DNA from: Acidobacterium sp.
Lineage (GTDB): Bacteria > Acidobacteriota > Terriglobia > Terriglobales > Acidobacteriaceae
DNA length: 35,619 nt
NCBI GenBank assembly: GCA_003167515.1
Contig: PMSS01000409.1
Location: 1 to 35,619, forward strand
Direction of reading: 5' to 3'
This document shows, piece after piece, positions 1 to 10,380 of the stretch. The notes below the pieces were generated by a model. The model saw only the letters and a program-made list of their open reading frames with translations, did not search any database and was not told the origin of the DNA. The translations under genes and the position numbers were made by a program. The first letter of the stretch is position 1; every line of letters starts with the position of its first letter.

Positions 1-2608
<2,608 letters not shown>

Positions 2609-2615
2609 TCAAAAG

Positions 2616-2692
2616 CTGTCATCCTGAGCGAAGCGCCGTAAGGCGCGTGTAGTCGAAGAGCCCGTCCTGAGCCTGCCGAAGCAACCTGCATT
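2616..2692. repeat. Interspersed repeat-like element (CATCCTGAGCGAAGCGCCGTAAGGCGCGTGTAGTCGAAG ... CCTGAGCCTGCCGAAGCAACCTGCAT)
   Basis: Direct reading: internal GCGCC GTAA GGCGC hairpin and two CCTGAGC..GAAG units. Resembles the GTCATCCTGAGCGAAGCG..GTCGAAGGACCTGCAT repeat I recall from acidobacterial intergenic regions. Confidence 0.55.
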
Positions 2693-2962
2693 TCGGCCCT
2701 CGAAAGCAGCGTCCAAAGCGGGCATTTTGGCCTGAGAAATTGCCTGAAAACTAAGGCCTTTGGGGATCGCCGTTACACCCTTATTTTACCACGCAAACGC
2801 ACCATTCACCCCGCCCCACAACCAGTGCAAAACCCGCCAAAAATGCCCTCAAAACGCACGCTCGATGGCCTCTGCCAGTCCAATGCGATGTTTGACTCCC
2901 CGCGCCCCCAGGCGTAGCCTCAAGCCTCCCCTGAAAAAATCCAAAACCGGAGGTTTCTCTTC

Positions 2963-3406
2963 ATGAGAAATGCAATCCTCTTCGCCAGCGCCCTCTTCGT
3001 CACGTCCCTGGCCGCCATCCCCGCCGCCCACGCCCAGATCCCTTACAACGAAGGCAACGTCGAGCGCATCGTCCGCGTCCACATCTTTCCCGGCCACAGC
3101 GACGCCTTCTACGCCGACTTCAAGGCCAATAGCATCCCCCTCTTTGAAGCCGAAAAGAGCGCCGGCCTCATCGTCAGCTATCGCACCTTCCTCAACCTGA
3201 CCGCCAGCGGCCCCGAAGACTGGGACTTCGGTTACGTCATCGTCTACCAGAACATGGCTGCCCTCGACGGCATCGGCGACAAGATTTATCCCCTGCGCAT
3301 GAAGCACTACGGAGACCAGACCGCCGAGCAAAAGGTCCTCGACAAACGCTACGAGAATGCCCACCTCGTCTCCAGCTACCTCGTCCGCGACATCACCCTC
3401 CGCTAA
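2963..3406 (+). CDS. Small exported protein of unknown function (signal peptide, possible dimeric alpha/beta-barrel-like fold)
   Basis: MRNAILFASALFVTSLAAIPAAHAQ is a clear Sec signal peptide; 147 aa ORF with stop. Confidence 0.8.
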   Translation: MRNAILFASALFVTSLAAIPAAHAQIPYNEGNVERIVRVHIFPGHSDAFYADFKANSIPLFEAEKSAGLIVSYRTFLNLTASGPEDWDFGYVIVYQNMAALDGIGDKIYPLRMKHYGDQTAEQKVLDKRYENAHLVSSYLVRDITLR

Positions 3407-3596
3407 CTCCGAAGCCCGCTGCAGTGAATTAGCAAAAGAAGCCGAGAGGGAAGTGCTGCAGCTCATTGAAGGACCGGCTGGCCTGGGTCTCGCCTTTGAG
3501 ACCCGGGATCCACAGAGCCTTGTCCTCCCGACCGAAGCGCCGCCAGGCGCGTAGCGGAGGGAGCCGCTTTTCAAAACCCCTCGCCGGGTGCCCCAT

Positions 3597-3625
3597 CCTG
3601 GCGCGCCCGCCGTTGGCGCACCAGG
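3597..3625. repeat. Imperfect inverted repeat within a GGGTGCCCCATCCT...AGGGTTGGA element
   Basis: cctggcgcgcc-cgccgtt-ggcgcaccagg: 11-nt arms with one mismatch, 7-nt loop, in the non-coding gap between a gene and its degenerate copy. Confidence 0.5.
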
Positions 3626-3718
3626 GTTGGATTCCACGGCGCCAACCCGGCAACAGCCAACATACCCCCCGAAGCTAACGGTCGAACGAGGCGAAGGACG
3701 TGAATTTCCAAGATTCAG

Positions 3719-3885
3719 ATGAACTCCGACGCCGCACCAGCCCCGCGCCGCCTAACCGACAAGGTCTACTCCCCGCGCATGAACCAGTACGGAGACCAGA
3801 CCGCCGAACAAAAGGTCCCTGACAAACGCTACGAGAACGCCCACCTCGTCTCCAGCTTCCTCATCCGAGACATCACCGTCAACCA
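3719..3885 (+). pseudogene. Truncated duplicate of the 3' end of the exported protein gene at 2963-3406
   Basis: DKVYSPRMNQYGDQTAEQKVPDKRYENAHLVSSFLIRDIT versus DKIYPLRMKHYGDQTAEQKVLDKRYENAHLVSSYLVRDIT. 3758-3877 aligns ungapped to 3278-3397 (offset 480, about 14 mismatches in 120 nt by eye). It lacks the N-terminus, signal peptide and original stop. Confidence 0.85.
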
Positions 3886-4317
3886 TCCGCTGGAGAACCA
3901 GCTGGCTGGTGCCTTCTTTCGCCTTTCGTCAAATATCGGTAAAAGGCGACCGTGCAGCTCCTGGTTAATTCCGTCACGACCCGTAGCATGGATTTTCGCA
4001 GCATTGTTATCCAACTGAAGCTCAAACCATTGTCCGATGATTGCAAAGCGATGGGTAACCCCTCCAATCTCACGCAGGTCGTCAACCGAATCGCACTCAT
4101 CATCCCCAACGATGAATCGGAACGAGGCCCAAGCAGGATAGGCTTCCGCGCCCATCGGTCCGGGCCGCGAGAGATTTTCAGGCACAGAGGCTTTCAATAT
4201 CTCAACGATCCGCTCGACATCGTCAGGATAAAGCGTCGCCGACGGCAACCTATTGTCCGTTTTGTAGCGGGGACGTATCGTCAAGACGTTTCCGCCTCGA
4301 ATACTACACCGGTTCAA
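3829..4317 (-). CDS. Truncated ORF of unknown function, tightly coupled to the upstream NTase-TIM-barrel gene; its C-terminus reads antisense through the duplicated fragment
   Basis: LTIRPRYKTDNRLPSATLYPDDVERIVEILKASVPENL...RRKKAPASWFSSGW, then LTVMSRMRKLETRWAFS is the antisense of the duplicated fragment. The TTG start at 4315-4317 lies directly after the upstream stop. Confidence 0.5.
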   Translation of the reverse strand: MNRCSIRGGNVLTIRPRYKTDNRLPSATLYPDDVERIVEILKASVPENLSRPGPMGAEAYPAWASFRFIVGDDECDSVDDLREIGGVTHRFAIIGQWFELQLDNNAAKIHATGRDGINQELHGRLLPIFDERRKKAPASWFSSGWLTVMSRMRKLETRWAFS

Positions 4318-4318
4318 A

Positions 4319-6160
4319 CTATGCGGCGATAGTGTTTTCTACAAGCCACGGGAATGCCCTGCGCCCCTTGGCAATTTCTCGCTCAACACGCTCAGGCGAC
4401 GCATCGTCGTCCAACCGTGATTCAAAGATCATCGCAGCACCCCTCGGAATGAGCGAACTAATCATCTGATAAGCCGCAATAGCTGCCTCGCTCATCGGCA
4501 CATGCTTGCTCGCTGTGTTAATTTCGCTCAAATGCACCTGCACCAGGCGGTCTGCAAAACGTTCCAGCATAAGGAACGATTCCACCATGCTCGTGTCGAG
4601 CTGCCGCGCATGAGCCACATCAAGACAGAATCGCGCTTGCGGCAGGCGCTCAAAAAAACGAGCAAGTTCCGCGGCGGTTCGGCCCGTTCTCTTGCGTGAG
4701 TCCATATTTTCAATGCAGACAACATCTCCCAGATTGCTCCACAGGTCGAAATCATGAATGCTGTCGGGATGAACGATAACTGGCACTGGCCGGAAGGTTA
4801 TCCCCGCAGCTAGCTGATCCACAACAGCGCGCTCTTCCACGCGGGAAAAAACGCTCGGCGCATGAATGGAAACATAGGAATACTTCCTCAGATCGAGGTA
4901 CGGCAGTTCGTCGAGCAAAGGGTTCAGTTCAGGAAAGCGCAGAGCCGAAAGCTCGATCGCATTAGTGTCCGTCGCCTGCAAGACATTCAATGCCCGATGA
5001 AAGTCGGACAGCGCTATCGCCCCTGTTGAAAACCCGAATTGAGCCATCAGAATACTCCGTACTTGATCGTTAGATCGGAGAGCAGGCCGCTCCCGGGCCG
5101 AAAGGAATAGTTCTGTGATCGCTTCCTGGAACCGTTGACCTATCGCTCGTGCCTGCAAATAGAGCCCATCGTTCGCCATCTCTTCAGGGCGGAGCTCCTC
5201 CAGGCGCTTACGGTTGCTTGACTTGGACAACAACCCGAGAAATCCATCGTAAGATTCTAAGAAGCTCTTGCTTGCATCGTTGATCAGATCCAAATCAAGC
5301 AGGCTCTTCGAAATCAAATCGAGGGGAGGCATGTTGGCAATCGTCTCCAGGAACAAAACGAGACGCAAACCTCGCTCCTCCGGTGCCAGGTTAGCATCCC
5401 AGGCGTTGGCCACGATCGGATCGTCCCGCCAAATTCGAAGAGAAAAGCAAGTTACCAAGCCAGCCAAATAAAGGAGCTTTCTCGAGAATCTCAACTTAAC
5501 GTTCCGGAGGGCAAATCCAACATTTTCCCGTTCACGTTTCTTCGTTTGGAAATCCACGGCCATCGTGCGCCAAAACCGAGCTACATCGTTAAGCAGAAAC
5601 CGGGGGACATGGTCTGAATGCTTACCGCTCAGGAAACTCCCATCTTCAACGATGTAACGCGAAAGGATATTGCGAATCACGCGGCTGCGAACCGCCGCTC
5701 CATAGAGGGCCTCAGACTCTAGCAGCAAAAGTAGCCGCCGCGTCGTATTCGCGTTCGTGTCATCGCCTCCACCGATTTGGTGGATCAGATCGTGACTAAA
5801 GGCTAGATTTCCGAAAGGGCCCGTTTTACTCGGCTCCTTCTGGTCGGCGTCAACCAAATGTCTCAACCCGTGGACCAGATCGATATCCTGACTGGCCGCC
5901 AGTCCATCCACCAGAAGTGTCCAGTCGACATCGCTCTTCCCTGAACCCGTAAATTCGTTTCTCGCCAAGGACCCAAACACCACGAATGACCTGTCACTGT
6001 CGTCCCCGCCTGTGAGAAGTTCAGAAGTTTCAATCTGTCCGCGCAGTATCCGCTTTGTAAGGATGGATTTCTCCCAAGCCGCCTCGATTCCGTCGAGTCG
6101 CAGCCCCAAGCGCTGAGCCAGAACGAAGACGGGACTATCGTAGGCAGGCTGCTGGCTCAT
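4319..6160 (-). CDS. Nucleotidyltransferase domain fused to a xylose-isomerase-like TIM-barrel (sugar phosphate isomerase/epimerase superfamily)
   Basis: N-terminal NTase signature FVVFGSLARNEFTGSGKSDVDWTLLVDG. C-terminal TIM-barrel signatures VVCIENMD, ARFCLDVAHA, LVQVHLSEI and AMIFESRL (E/D-x2-H/H/E ligand pattern). Likely start is MSQQPAYDSP near 6160; the track ORF extends to 6292. Confidence 0.75.
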   Translation of the reverse strand: MSQQPAYDSPVFVLAQRLGLRLDGIEAAWEKSILTKRILRGQIETSELLTGGDDSDRSFVVFGSLARNEFTGSGKSDVDWTLLVDGLAASQDIDLVHGLRHLVDADQKEPSKTGPFGNLAFSHDLIHQIGGGDDTNANTTRRLLLLLESEALYGAAVRSRVIRNILSRYIVEDGSFLSGKHSDHVPRFLLNDVARFWRTMAVDFQTKKRERENVGFALRNVKLRFSRKLLYLAGLVTCFSLRIWRDDPIVANAWDANLAPEERGLRLVLFLETIANMPPLDLISKSLLDLDLINDASKSFLESYDGFLGLLSKSSNRKRLEELRPEEMANDGLYLQARAIGQRFQEAITELFLSARERPALRSNDQVRSILMAQFGFSTGAIALSDFHRALNVLQATDTNAIELSALRFPELNPLLDELPYLDLRKYSYVSIHAPSVFSRVEERAVVDQLAAGITFRPVPVIVHPDSIHDFDLWSNLGDVVCIENMDSRKRTGRTAAELARFFERLPQARFCLDVAHARQLDTSMVESFLMLERFADRLVQVHLSEINTASKHVPMSEAAIAAYQMISSLIPRGAAMIFESRLDDDASPERVEREIAKGRRAFPWLVENTIAA

Positions 6161-6337
6161 TGAATCGAGATCGGGAAAAACAATCGTACATGTATTAACT
6201 CTGGAAAATATGTCCCAACCGAATTTGCCCGAGATCGCTGCCTCAACCTCGTAACGGACCCTTGCTTGATTGCCCTTACGCTCGTAACCCATACCCTCCG
6301 TCTTCCCAACGCTCCATTTCCGCCCCCCGGCGACACA

Positions 6338-6918
6338 TCAACCCCGCAGCAACCGCAACGCCCAGTCAGCGGCCCCAAATCCCCCGCAAAGCTGGCCACC
6401 ATCGCCGGCAGAAAAGTCCGCGGGCTGACCCGCCGAAGCTGCAGCGGCTGGTCAAACGCAGCGCCAATCAGTCCCGCAAACGACAGTTGCGTGCGCCCGT
6501 TCCCCTCCCGAAAGGGATGAATCGCGTTCAGCTCCGCCAGGAACCCCGCCAGCCGAGTGACAAATTCCTCCGGCGTCACATCGCGAAACCGAGTTCCGCC
6601 CTCAATCCCGCCAAAAAGCGCCTCCATCTGCGCCGGAATGTTCTCCGGGTAGCAGAACACCGTCTCGCCCTTCGCGATCCGCACCGTTCGATACTGTCCC
6701 GCCCACGCGTAAACATCACCGAACAGGTGCCGATGGACGGCGCAATAATGCGCTGGATCGAAATTCCCCTCCGGCAGCCGCTCCCACGAGCGCAGCCGGG
6801 AAATCTCAACCTCAAAGCTCTCCAGAGCCTTGGCGTCTCGAATATCAAGCTTGTTGCGGAGAACAGAAGTGCCCGGATATACGTACGGATCGTCGAAGGC
6901 CCCGTAGCCTCCAGCCAT
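6338..6918 (-). CDS. Fic domain protein (Fic/DOC family), with an apparent 3'-end frameshift
   Basis: HPFREGNGRTQ Fic motif and FGDVYAWAGQYRTVRIAKGETVFCYPENI upstream. Track ORF (6157-6921) runs on past the conserved end (TGRCGCCGVDVSPGGG...). One extra base in the GGGG at TTGGGGCC would restore ...GDLGAADWALRLLRG* with TGA at 6338-6340. Confidence 0.85.
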
Positions 6919-7118
6919 CAACGCCCTCGAGCTGACTTATAGGCGGCAATCGTCGCAGCGCGGCGCTTCGCGGGGCTCATCGACCGCGCCCGCTTCAGCC
7001 TCTTCTCGCCCTCAGCGCTCAGCTTCAGCCCTTCCACAGCCGTGATGGCCGCGAAATTCTCATCGCCCAGCACATAGCGCACCGCGGTCTTCCTCGCGCT
7101 CTTCGACGACTTCGCCAT
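6918..7118 (-). CDS. Putative VbhA/FicA-like antitoxin of the adjacent Fic protein
   Basis: 66-aa ORF immediately upstream of Fic, stop overlapping the Fic ATG (TGATG). Contains FAAITAVEGLKLSAEGEKRLKRARSMSPAKRRAATIAAYK, resembling the EGL... region of VbhA-type antitoxins. Confidence 0.7.
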   Translation of the reverse strand: MAKSSKSARKTAVRYVLGDENFAAITAVEGLKLSAEGEKRLKRARSMSPAKRRAATIAAYKSARGR

Positions 7119-7211
7119 ACCCCAAGTATATCGTCCTTACCTACGTAACCCCGAACCCACCGATTTCCCTTGCACTCAACTTCCCACCCTGCAACCATGG
7201 ATACAGTAGCC

Positions 7212-7238
7212 AAAGGACTGTCCACCAGACAGTCCTTT
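7212..7238. terminator. Perfect 11-bp hairpin, probable Rho-independent terminator (possibly bidirectional)
   Basis: aaaggactgtc-cacca-gacagtccttt followed by one more t; A-tract on the other side. Confidence 0.65.
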
Positions 7239-7495
7239 TCATTTGCACCCAAAATCCAGGGCCGGCCAAGGCAGAGCGCTCACGCCGCCCGCACCAGGTT
7301 TTCCAATGCAGAGAAGCACCCACAAGCTCCATCGAATGAAATTGCAGCGCGCAACCCTCGAATTCTCAAATCAGTACAAGCAGCCCAGGCACACGATGGG
7401 GATATCAAACTTGATAACATCAGAAACCCCCTCCCCTGCAACAACTTGCTGCACCACCATATCGGGGGGGAGGGGGGTACCCCCACCCAAAACCC

Positions 7496-8224
7496 TCACC
7501 GCCGCGGGATGACCCCCAAATCGGTCAGCCCATTCACAAAAAACTGCATAGCCAGAGCGACCAGCAGGAGCCCCATGATCCGCACCAGAATCCGAATCCC
7601 CGTCTCCCCCAGCAAGACCCGGATCCGGTCCGCCCCGCTCAAAACGAAAAAGCTGACCACGGCCGTAACGGTGATCGACCCCAAAATCGCCATCATCTGC
7701 CAATGGTTCGGAGCCTGCCCAACCAGCACCATCACGCTCGAAATAGCGCCCGGCCCCGCCAGCATCGGGATGCCCAGCGGCACGATCCCGGCATCCTCTT
7801 TCGCCGCAGCCTCCTCGGTTTCATCCTGGGATTCCTGAGTCGGAGAACGCTTCGCCTCCATCATGTCGATCCCGATCAGCATCAGGATCAGCCCGCCGGC
7901 AATCTCGAACGCCGGAAGCTTGATCCCGAACAGCGAGAAGATGAACTGCCCCGCCAGCGCAAAAGAGATCAAAACAATAAAGCAGGTAAGAGCAGCCTTC
8001 CACGCCATCCGCCGCCGCCGCACCGGCTCCACCCCCGCCGTGATCGCAATAAACGACGGAATAGCCGCAAACGGATCGACCAGGAAAAAGATGGAGCTAA
8101 GCGCCAGCAGTGAAAAACGAACATAGGTCGAGTTCAGCGCCTCCTCGGCCGCAGTGGTTGGCGAGACCCACGCCGCCGCAACCGGGCCCGCAACCCACTG
8201 AATGAATTGAGCTTCGACGTGCAT
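7496..8224 (-). CDS. MarC family integral membrane protein
   Basis: FFLVDPFAAIPSFIAIT, GGLILMLIGIDMM, GIVPLGIPMLAGPGAISSVMVL and LLLVALAMQFFVNGL are typical of the MarC (UPF0056) family. Confidence 0.9.
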   Translation of the reverse strand: MHVEAQFIQWVAGPVAAAWVSPTTAAEEALNSTYVRFSLLALSSIFFLVDPFAAIPSFIAITAGVEPVRRRRMAWKAALTCFIVLISFALAGQFIFSLFGIKLPAFEIAGGLILMLIGIDMMEAKRSPTQESQDETEEAAAKEDAGIVPLGIPMLAGPGAISSVMVLVGQAPNHWQMMAILGSITVTAVVSFFVLSGADRIRVLLGETGIRILVRIMGLLLVALAMQFFVNGLTDLGVIPRR

Positions 8225-8512
8225 TCTCTCAGGTTATCCCAGCCTTTCGATGCGCCAGCCGAAGCCAAAGCTCCCGACAGACGCTGAATCGGGAAATTTT
8301 GACGGGAATGCCGATACCTCTTACCGATCAGCAAAGGTTGTCTGCCCTCCAACTTTTCTGCAAACGCCGCCTTTTGAGCCATTTAGCCGCTATTTTTCCC
8401 GTCACACAGGATGTGGACTGTCCCTTGCTTTTTTCCAACTCTGCGGGAGCCGGAATGCTCTGGTTGGCTCCGCGTTCTAAGTTCCTCCGGCGCCCGCGCA
8501 CGAAAGAGGGAC

Positions 8513-8929
8513 ATGCCCAACATGACGAGCCAATCAAAGAAACAACCAAAGAAGCAATCAGACCAGCCTCTTTCGGATCGATCGATCCTGCTCGCCAGCG
8601 ATTCGGAACGGCACGGAACGACGATGCATCGGGCTCTCCAAAAGCAGAAGTTTGCCATCGAGTATGCCGGCGACGATTCGCAACTCGATGCCCGCCTGAG
8701 CGGACAGAAATACGACGTGGTGCTCCTCGAAGTCACCGGCGAACACGCAGTAGAGCCGGCCGTGGAAGCAGCTCTGCGCGTCAAGCGCGCCGATGCGCAG
8801 CAGTTTGTCGGCTACCTGGCCGATGCGGGCCTCGAGACCAGCCGCCTCGCCGGAGATGCGGTACTGCCGCGCAGCGCGGCCAAGCTGCCGGACGCTCTGC
8901 GCCGGTTTATGGCAGAGGGCGCAAACTGA
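8513..8929 (+). CDS. Degenerate (pseudo-)receiver-domain protein
   Basis: ILLASDSERHGTTMHRALQKQKFAIEYAGDDSQLDARLSGQKYDVVLLEVTG follows the CheY-like pattern, with the phospho-acceptor Asp replaced by Glu. Start preceded by gaaagaggg. Confidence 0.6.
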   Translation: MPNMTSQSKKQPKKQSDQPLSDRSILLASDSERHGTTMHRALQKQKFAIEYAGDDSQLDARLSGQKYDVVLLEVTGEHAVEPAVEAALRVKRADAQQFVGYLADAGLETSRLAGDAVLPRSAAKLPDALRRFMAEGAN

Positions 8930-9073
8930 AACTCGACCCTGGGGCGCGCGAGCATCCCGGCACAACGCAGCATGGCCGCGCCGTCGCGTCGGCTTCGCGC
9001 TTCCCCCCTCTCTTCAGCGAAAATTCAGGAACCTGGAGTAGTCTGGCTGGGCTTGTTCGCAAGGAGAGAGACC

Positions 9074-10135
9074 ATGTTAAGACATATCCGTATTGTTGGA
9101 TCCGCCGCTTTGGCGCTATGCGGGGTGGCATTGAGCGGGATAACGCACGGACAAAATGCGCCGACAGCCGCGCAAACCGCGCCGTTTCACATCGTGAACG
9201 ACTGGAAGATCGGCGGAGATGGCGGGTGGGATTATCTCGCAGTCGATCCGCAGTCGAAGCTGCTGTACGTCACGCGCGGCAATCACGTAATCGTGATTGA
9301 TACAAATGCGGGCAAGCAGGTCGCGGACATTACGGGACTCCACGGCACGCATGGAGTGGTCTTCTCCTCCGATGGTGTGCATGGATACATCACCGATGGC
9401 GGGGCCAATCAGGTGGCGGAGTTCAACCGGCAGACGAACACGATCGAGAAGACTATTCCGGCAGGAACAGGACCCGACGGCGCGGTGTTTGAGCCAGTGA
9501 CGAAGACGGTTTGGGCCTTCAACGGCCATAGCCACGACGTAACTGTAATCGACACTGCTACGAATGCGGTGGTGGCGACGGTGGCCCTGCCGGGGAAGCC
9601 CGAGTTTCCCGTCGCGGACGGAAACGGATTTGTCTACGACAACATCGAGGACAAGAGCGAGATTGTGAGTATCGATGCGAGGACGCACACGCTGACCGCA
9701 ACATGGCCGGTGGCGCCCTGCGAGAGCCCGTCAGGGCTGGCTATTGATCGAGCGCATCACCGGCTGTTCGCGGTTTGCGATGGCGGCAAGATGGCGGTCG
9801 TGGATGCGGAGAGCGGCAAGGTGGTGGCGACACCCGCGATCGGAGATGGCCCGGATGCGGCGCGGTTCTCGGCAACGGATCAGTTTGCGTTCAGCTCGAA
9901 CGGTGGCAGCGGGACGCTGACGGTGGTGCACGAAGACGACCCCGATCACTACACGGTTGTCGAGAATGTGCCGACGAAGCGCGGAGCACGCACCATGGCA
10001 ATGGATCCCGACGGGAGCCACATCTATGTCGTCACGGCGGAGTTTGGGCCGCGGCCAGCGGCAACGGCGGACAATCCGCGCCCACGACCGACGATTGTCC
10101 CCGGGAGCTTCGAAGTGATCGTTGTCGGGAAGTAG
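9074..10135 (+). CDS. Secreted YVTN-type beta-propeller repeat protein
   Basis: Signal peptide MLRHIRIVGSAALALCGVALSGITHGQ; repeated blades such as KLLYVTRGNHVIVIDTNAGKQVADI and HDVTVIDTATNAVVATV. SD aaggagag upstream. Confidence 0.85.
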   Translation: MLRHIRIVGSAALALCGVALSGITHGQNAPTAAQTAPFHIVNDWKIGGDGGWDYLAVDPQSKLLYVTRGNHVIVIDTNAGKQVADITGLHGTHGVVFSSDGVHGYITDGGANQVAEFNRQTNTIEKTIPAGTGPDGAVFEPVTKTVWAFNGHSHDVTVIDTATNAVVATVALPGKPEFPVADGNGFVYDNIEDKSEIVSIDARTHTLTATWPVAPCESPSGLAIDRAHHRLFAVCDGGKMAVVDAESGKVVATPAIGDGPDAARFSATDQFAFSSNGGSGTLTVVHEDDPDHYTVVENVPTKRGARTMAMDPDGSHIYVVTAEFGPRPAATADNPRPRPTIVPGSFEVIVVGK

Positions 10136-10153
10136 GGAAACATAGTCTGACAT

Positions 10154-10179
10154 GGGGCTGCCGGACGGCAGCCCCTTTT
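10154..10179 (+). terminator. Rho-independent terminator
   Basis: ggggctgcc-ggac-ggcagcccc followed by tttt, just downstream of the beta-propeller gene. Confidence 0.85.
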
Positions 10180-10380
10180 GCTTTAGCTCAAAGTCAGGGT
10201 CTCACCGCTGACGGCGAGGGATGGCCCGCCAGGGCTTCGCCCAGCCGGCCAACCGGCCGCTATATGCTTCGAACAGGATGGTGTAAACGATCGCAGCCGA
10301 GAGTGGTCGCGACTCCAGACGAACGCAATGCTGATTTCCGAATGGACCGTACGCCCTACACTGGAGCAGGCAGAAAAGCC

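Noticed and set aside
2849-3637. 262-aa minus-strand ORF
   Set aside because: Antisense to the exported protein gene, with low-complexity Val/Gly/Asp composition and no domain signal.
6262-6942. 226-aa plus-strand ORF
   Set aside because: Antisense to Fic, which has the diagnostic HPFREGNGR motif.
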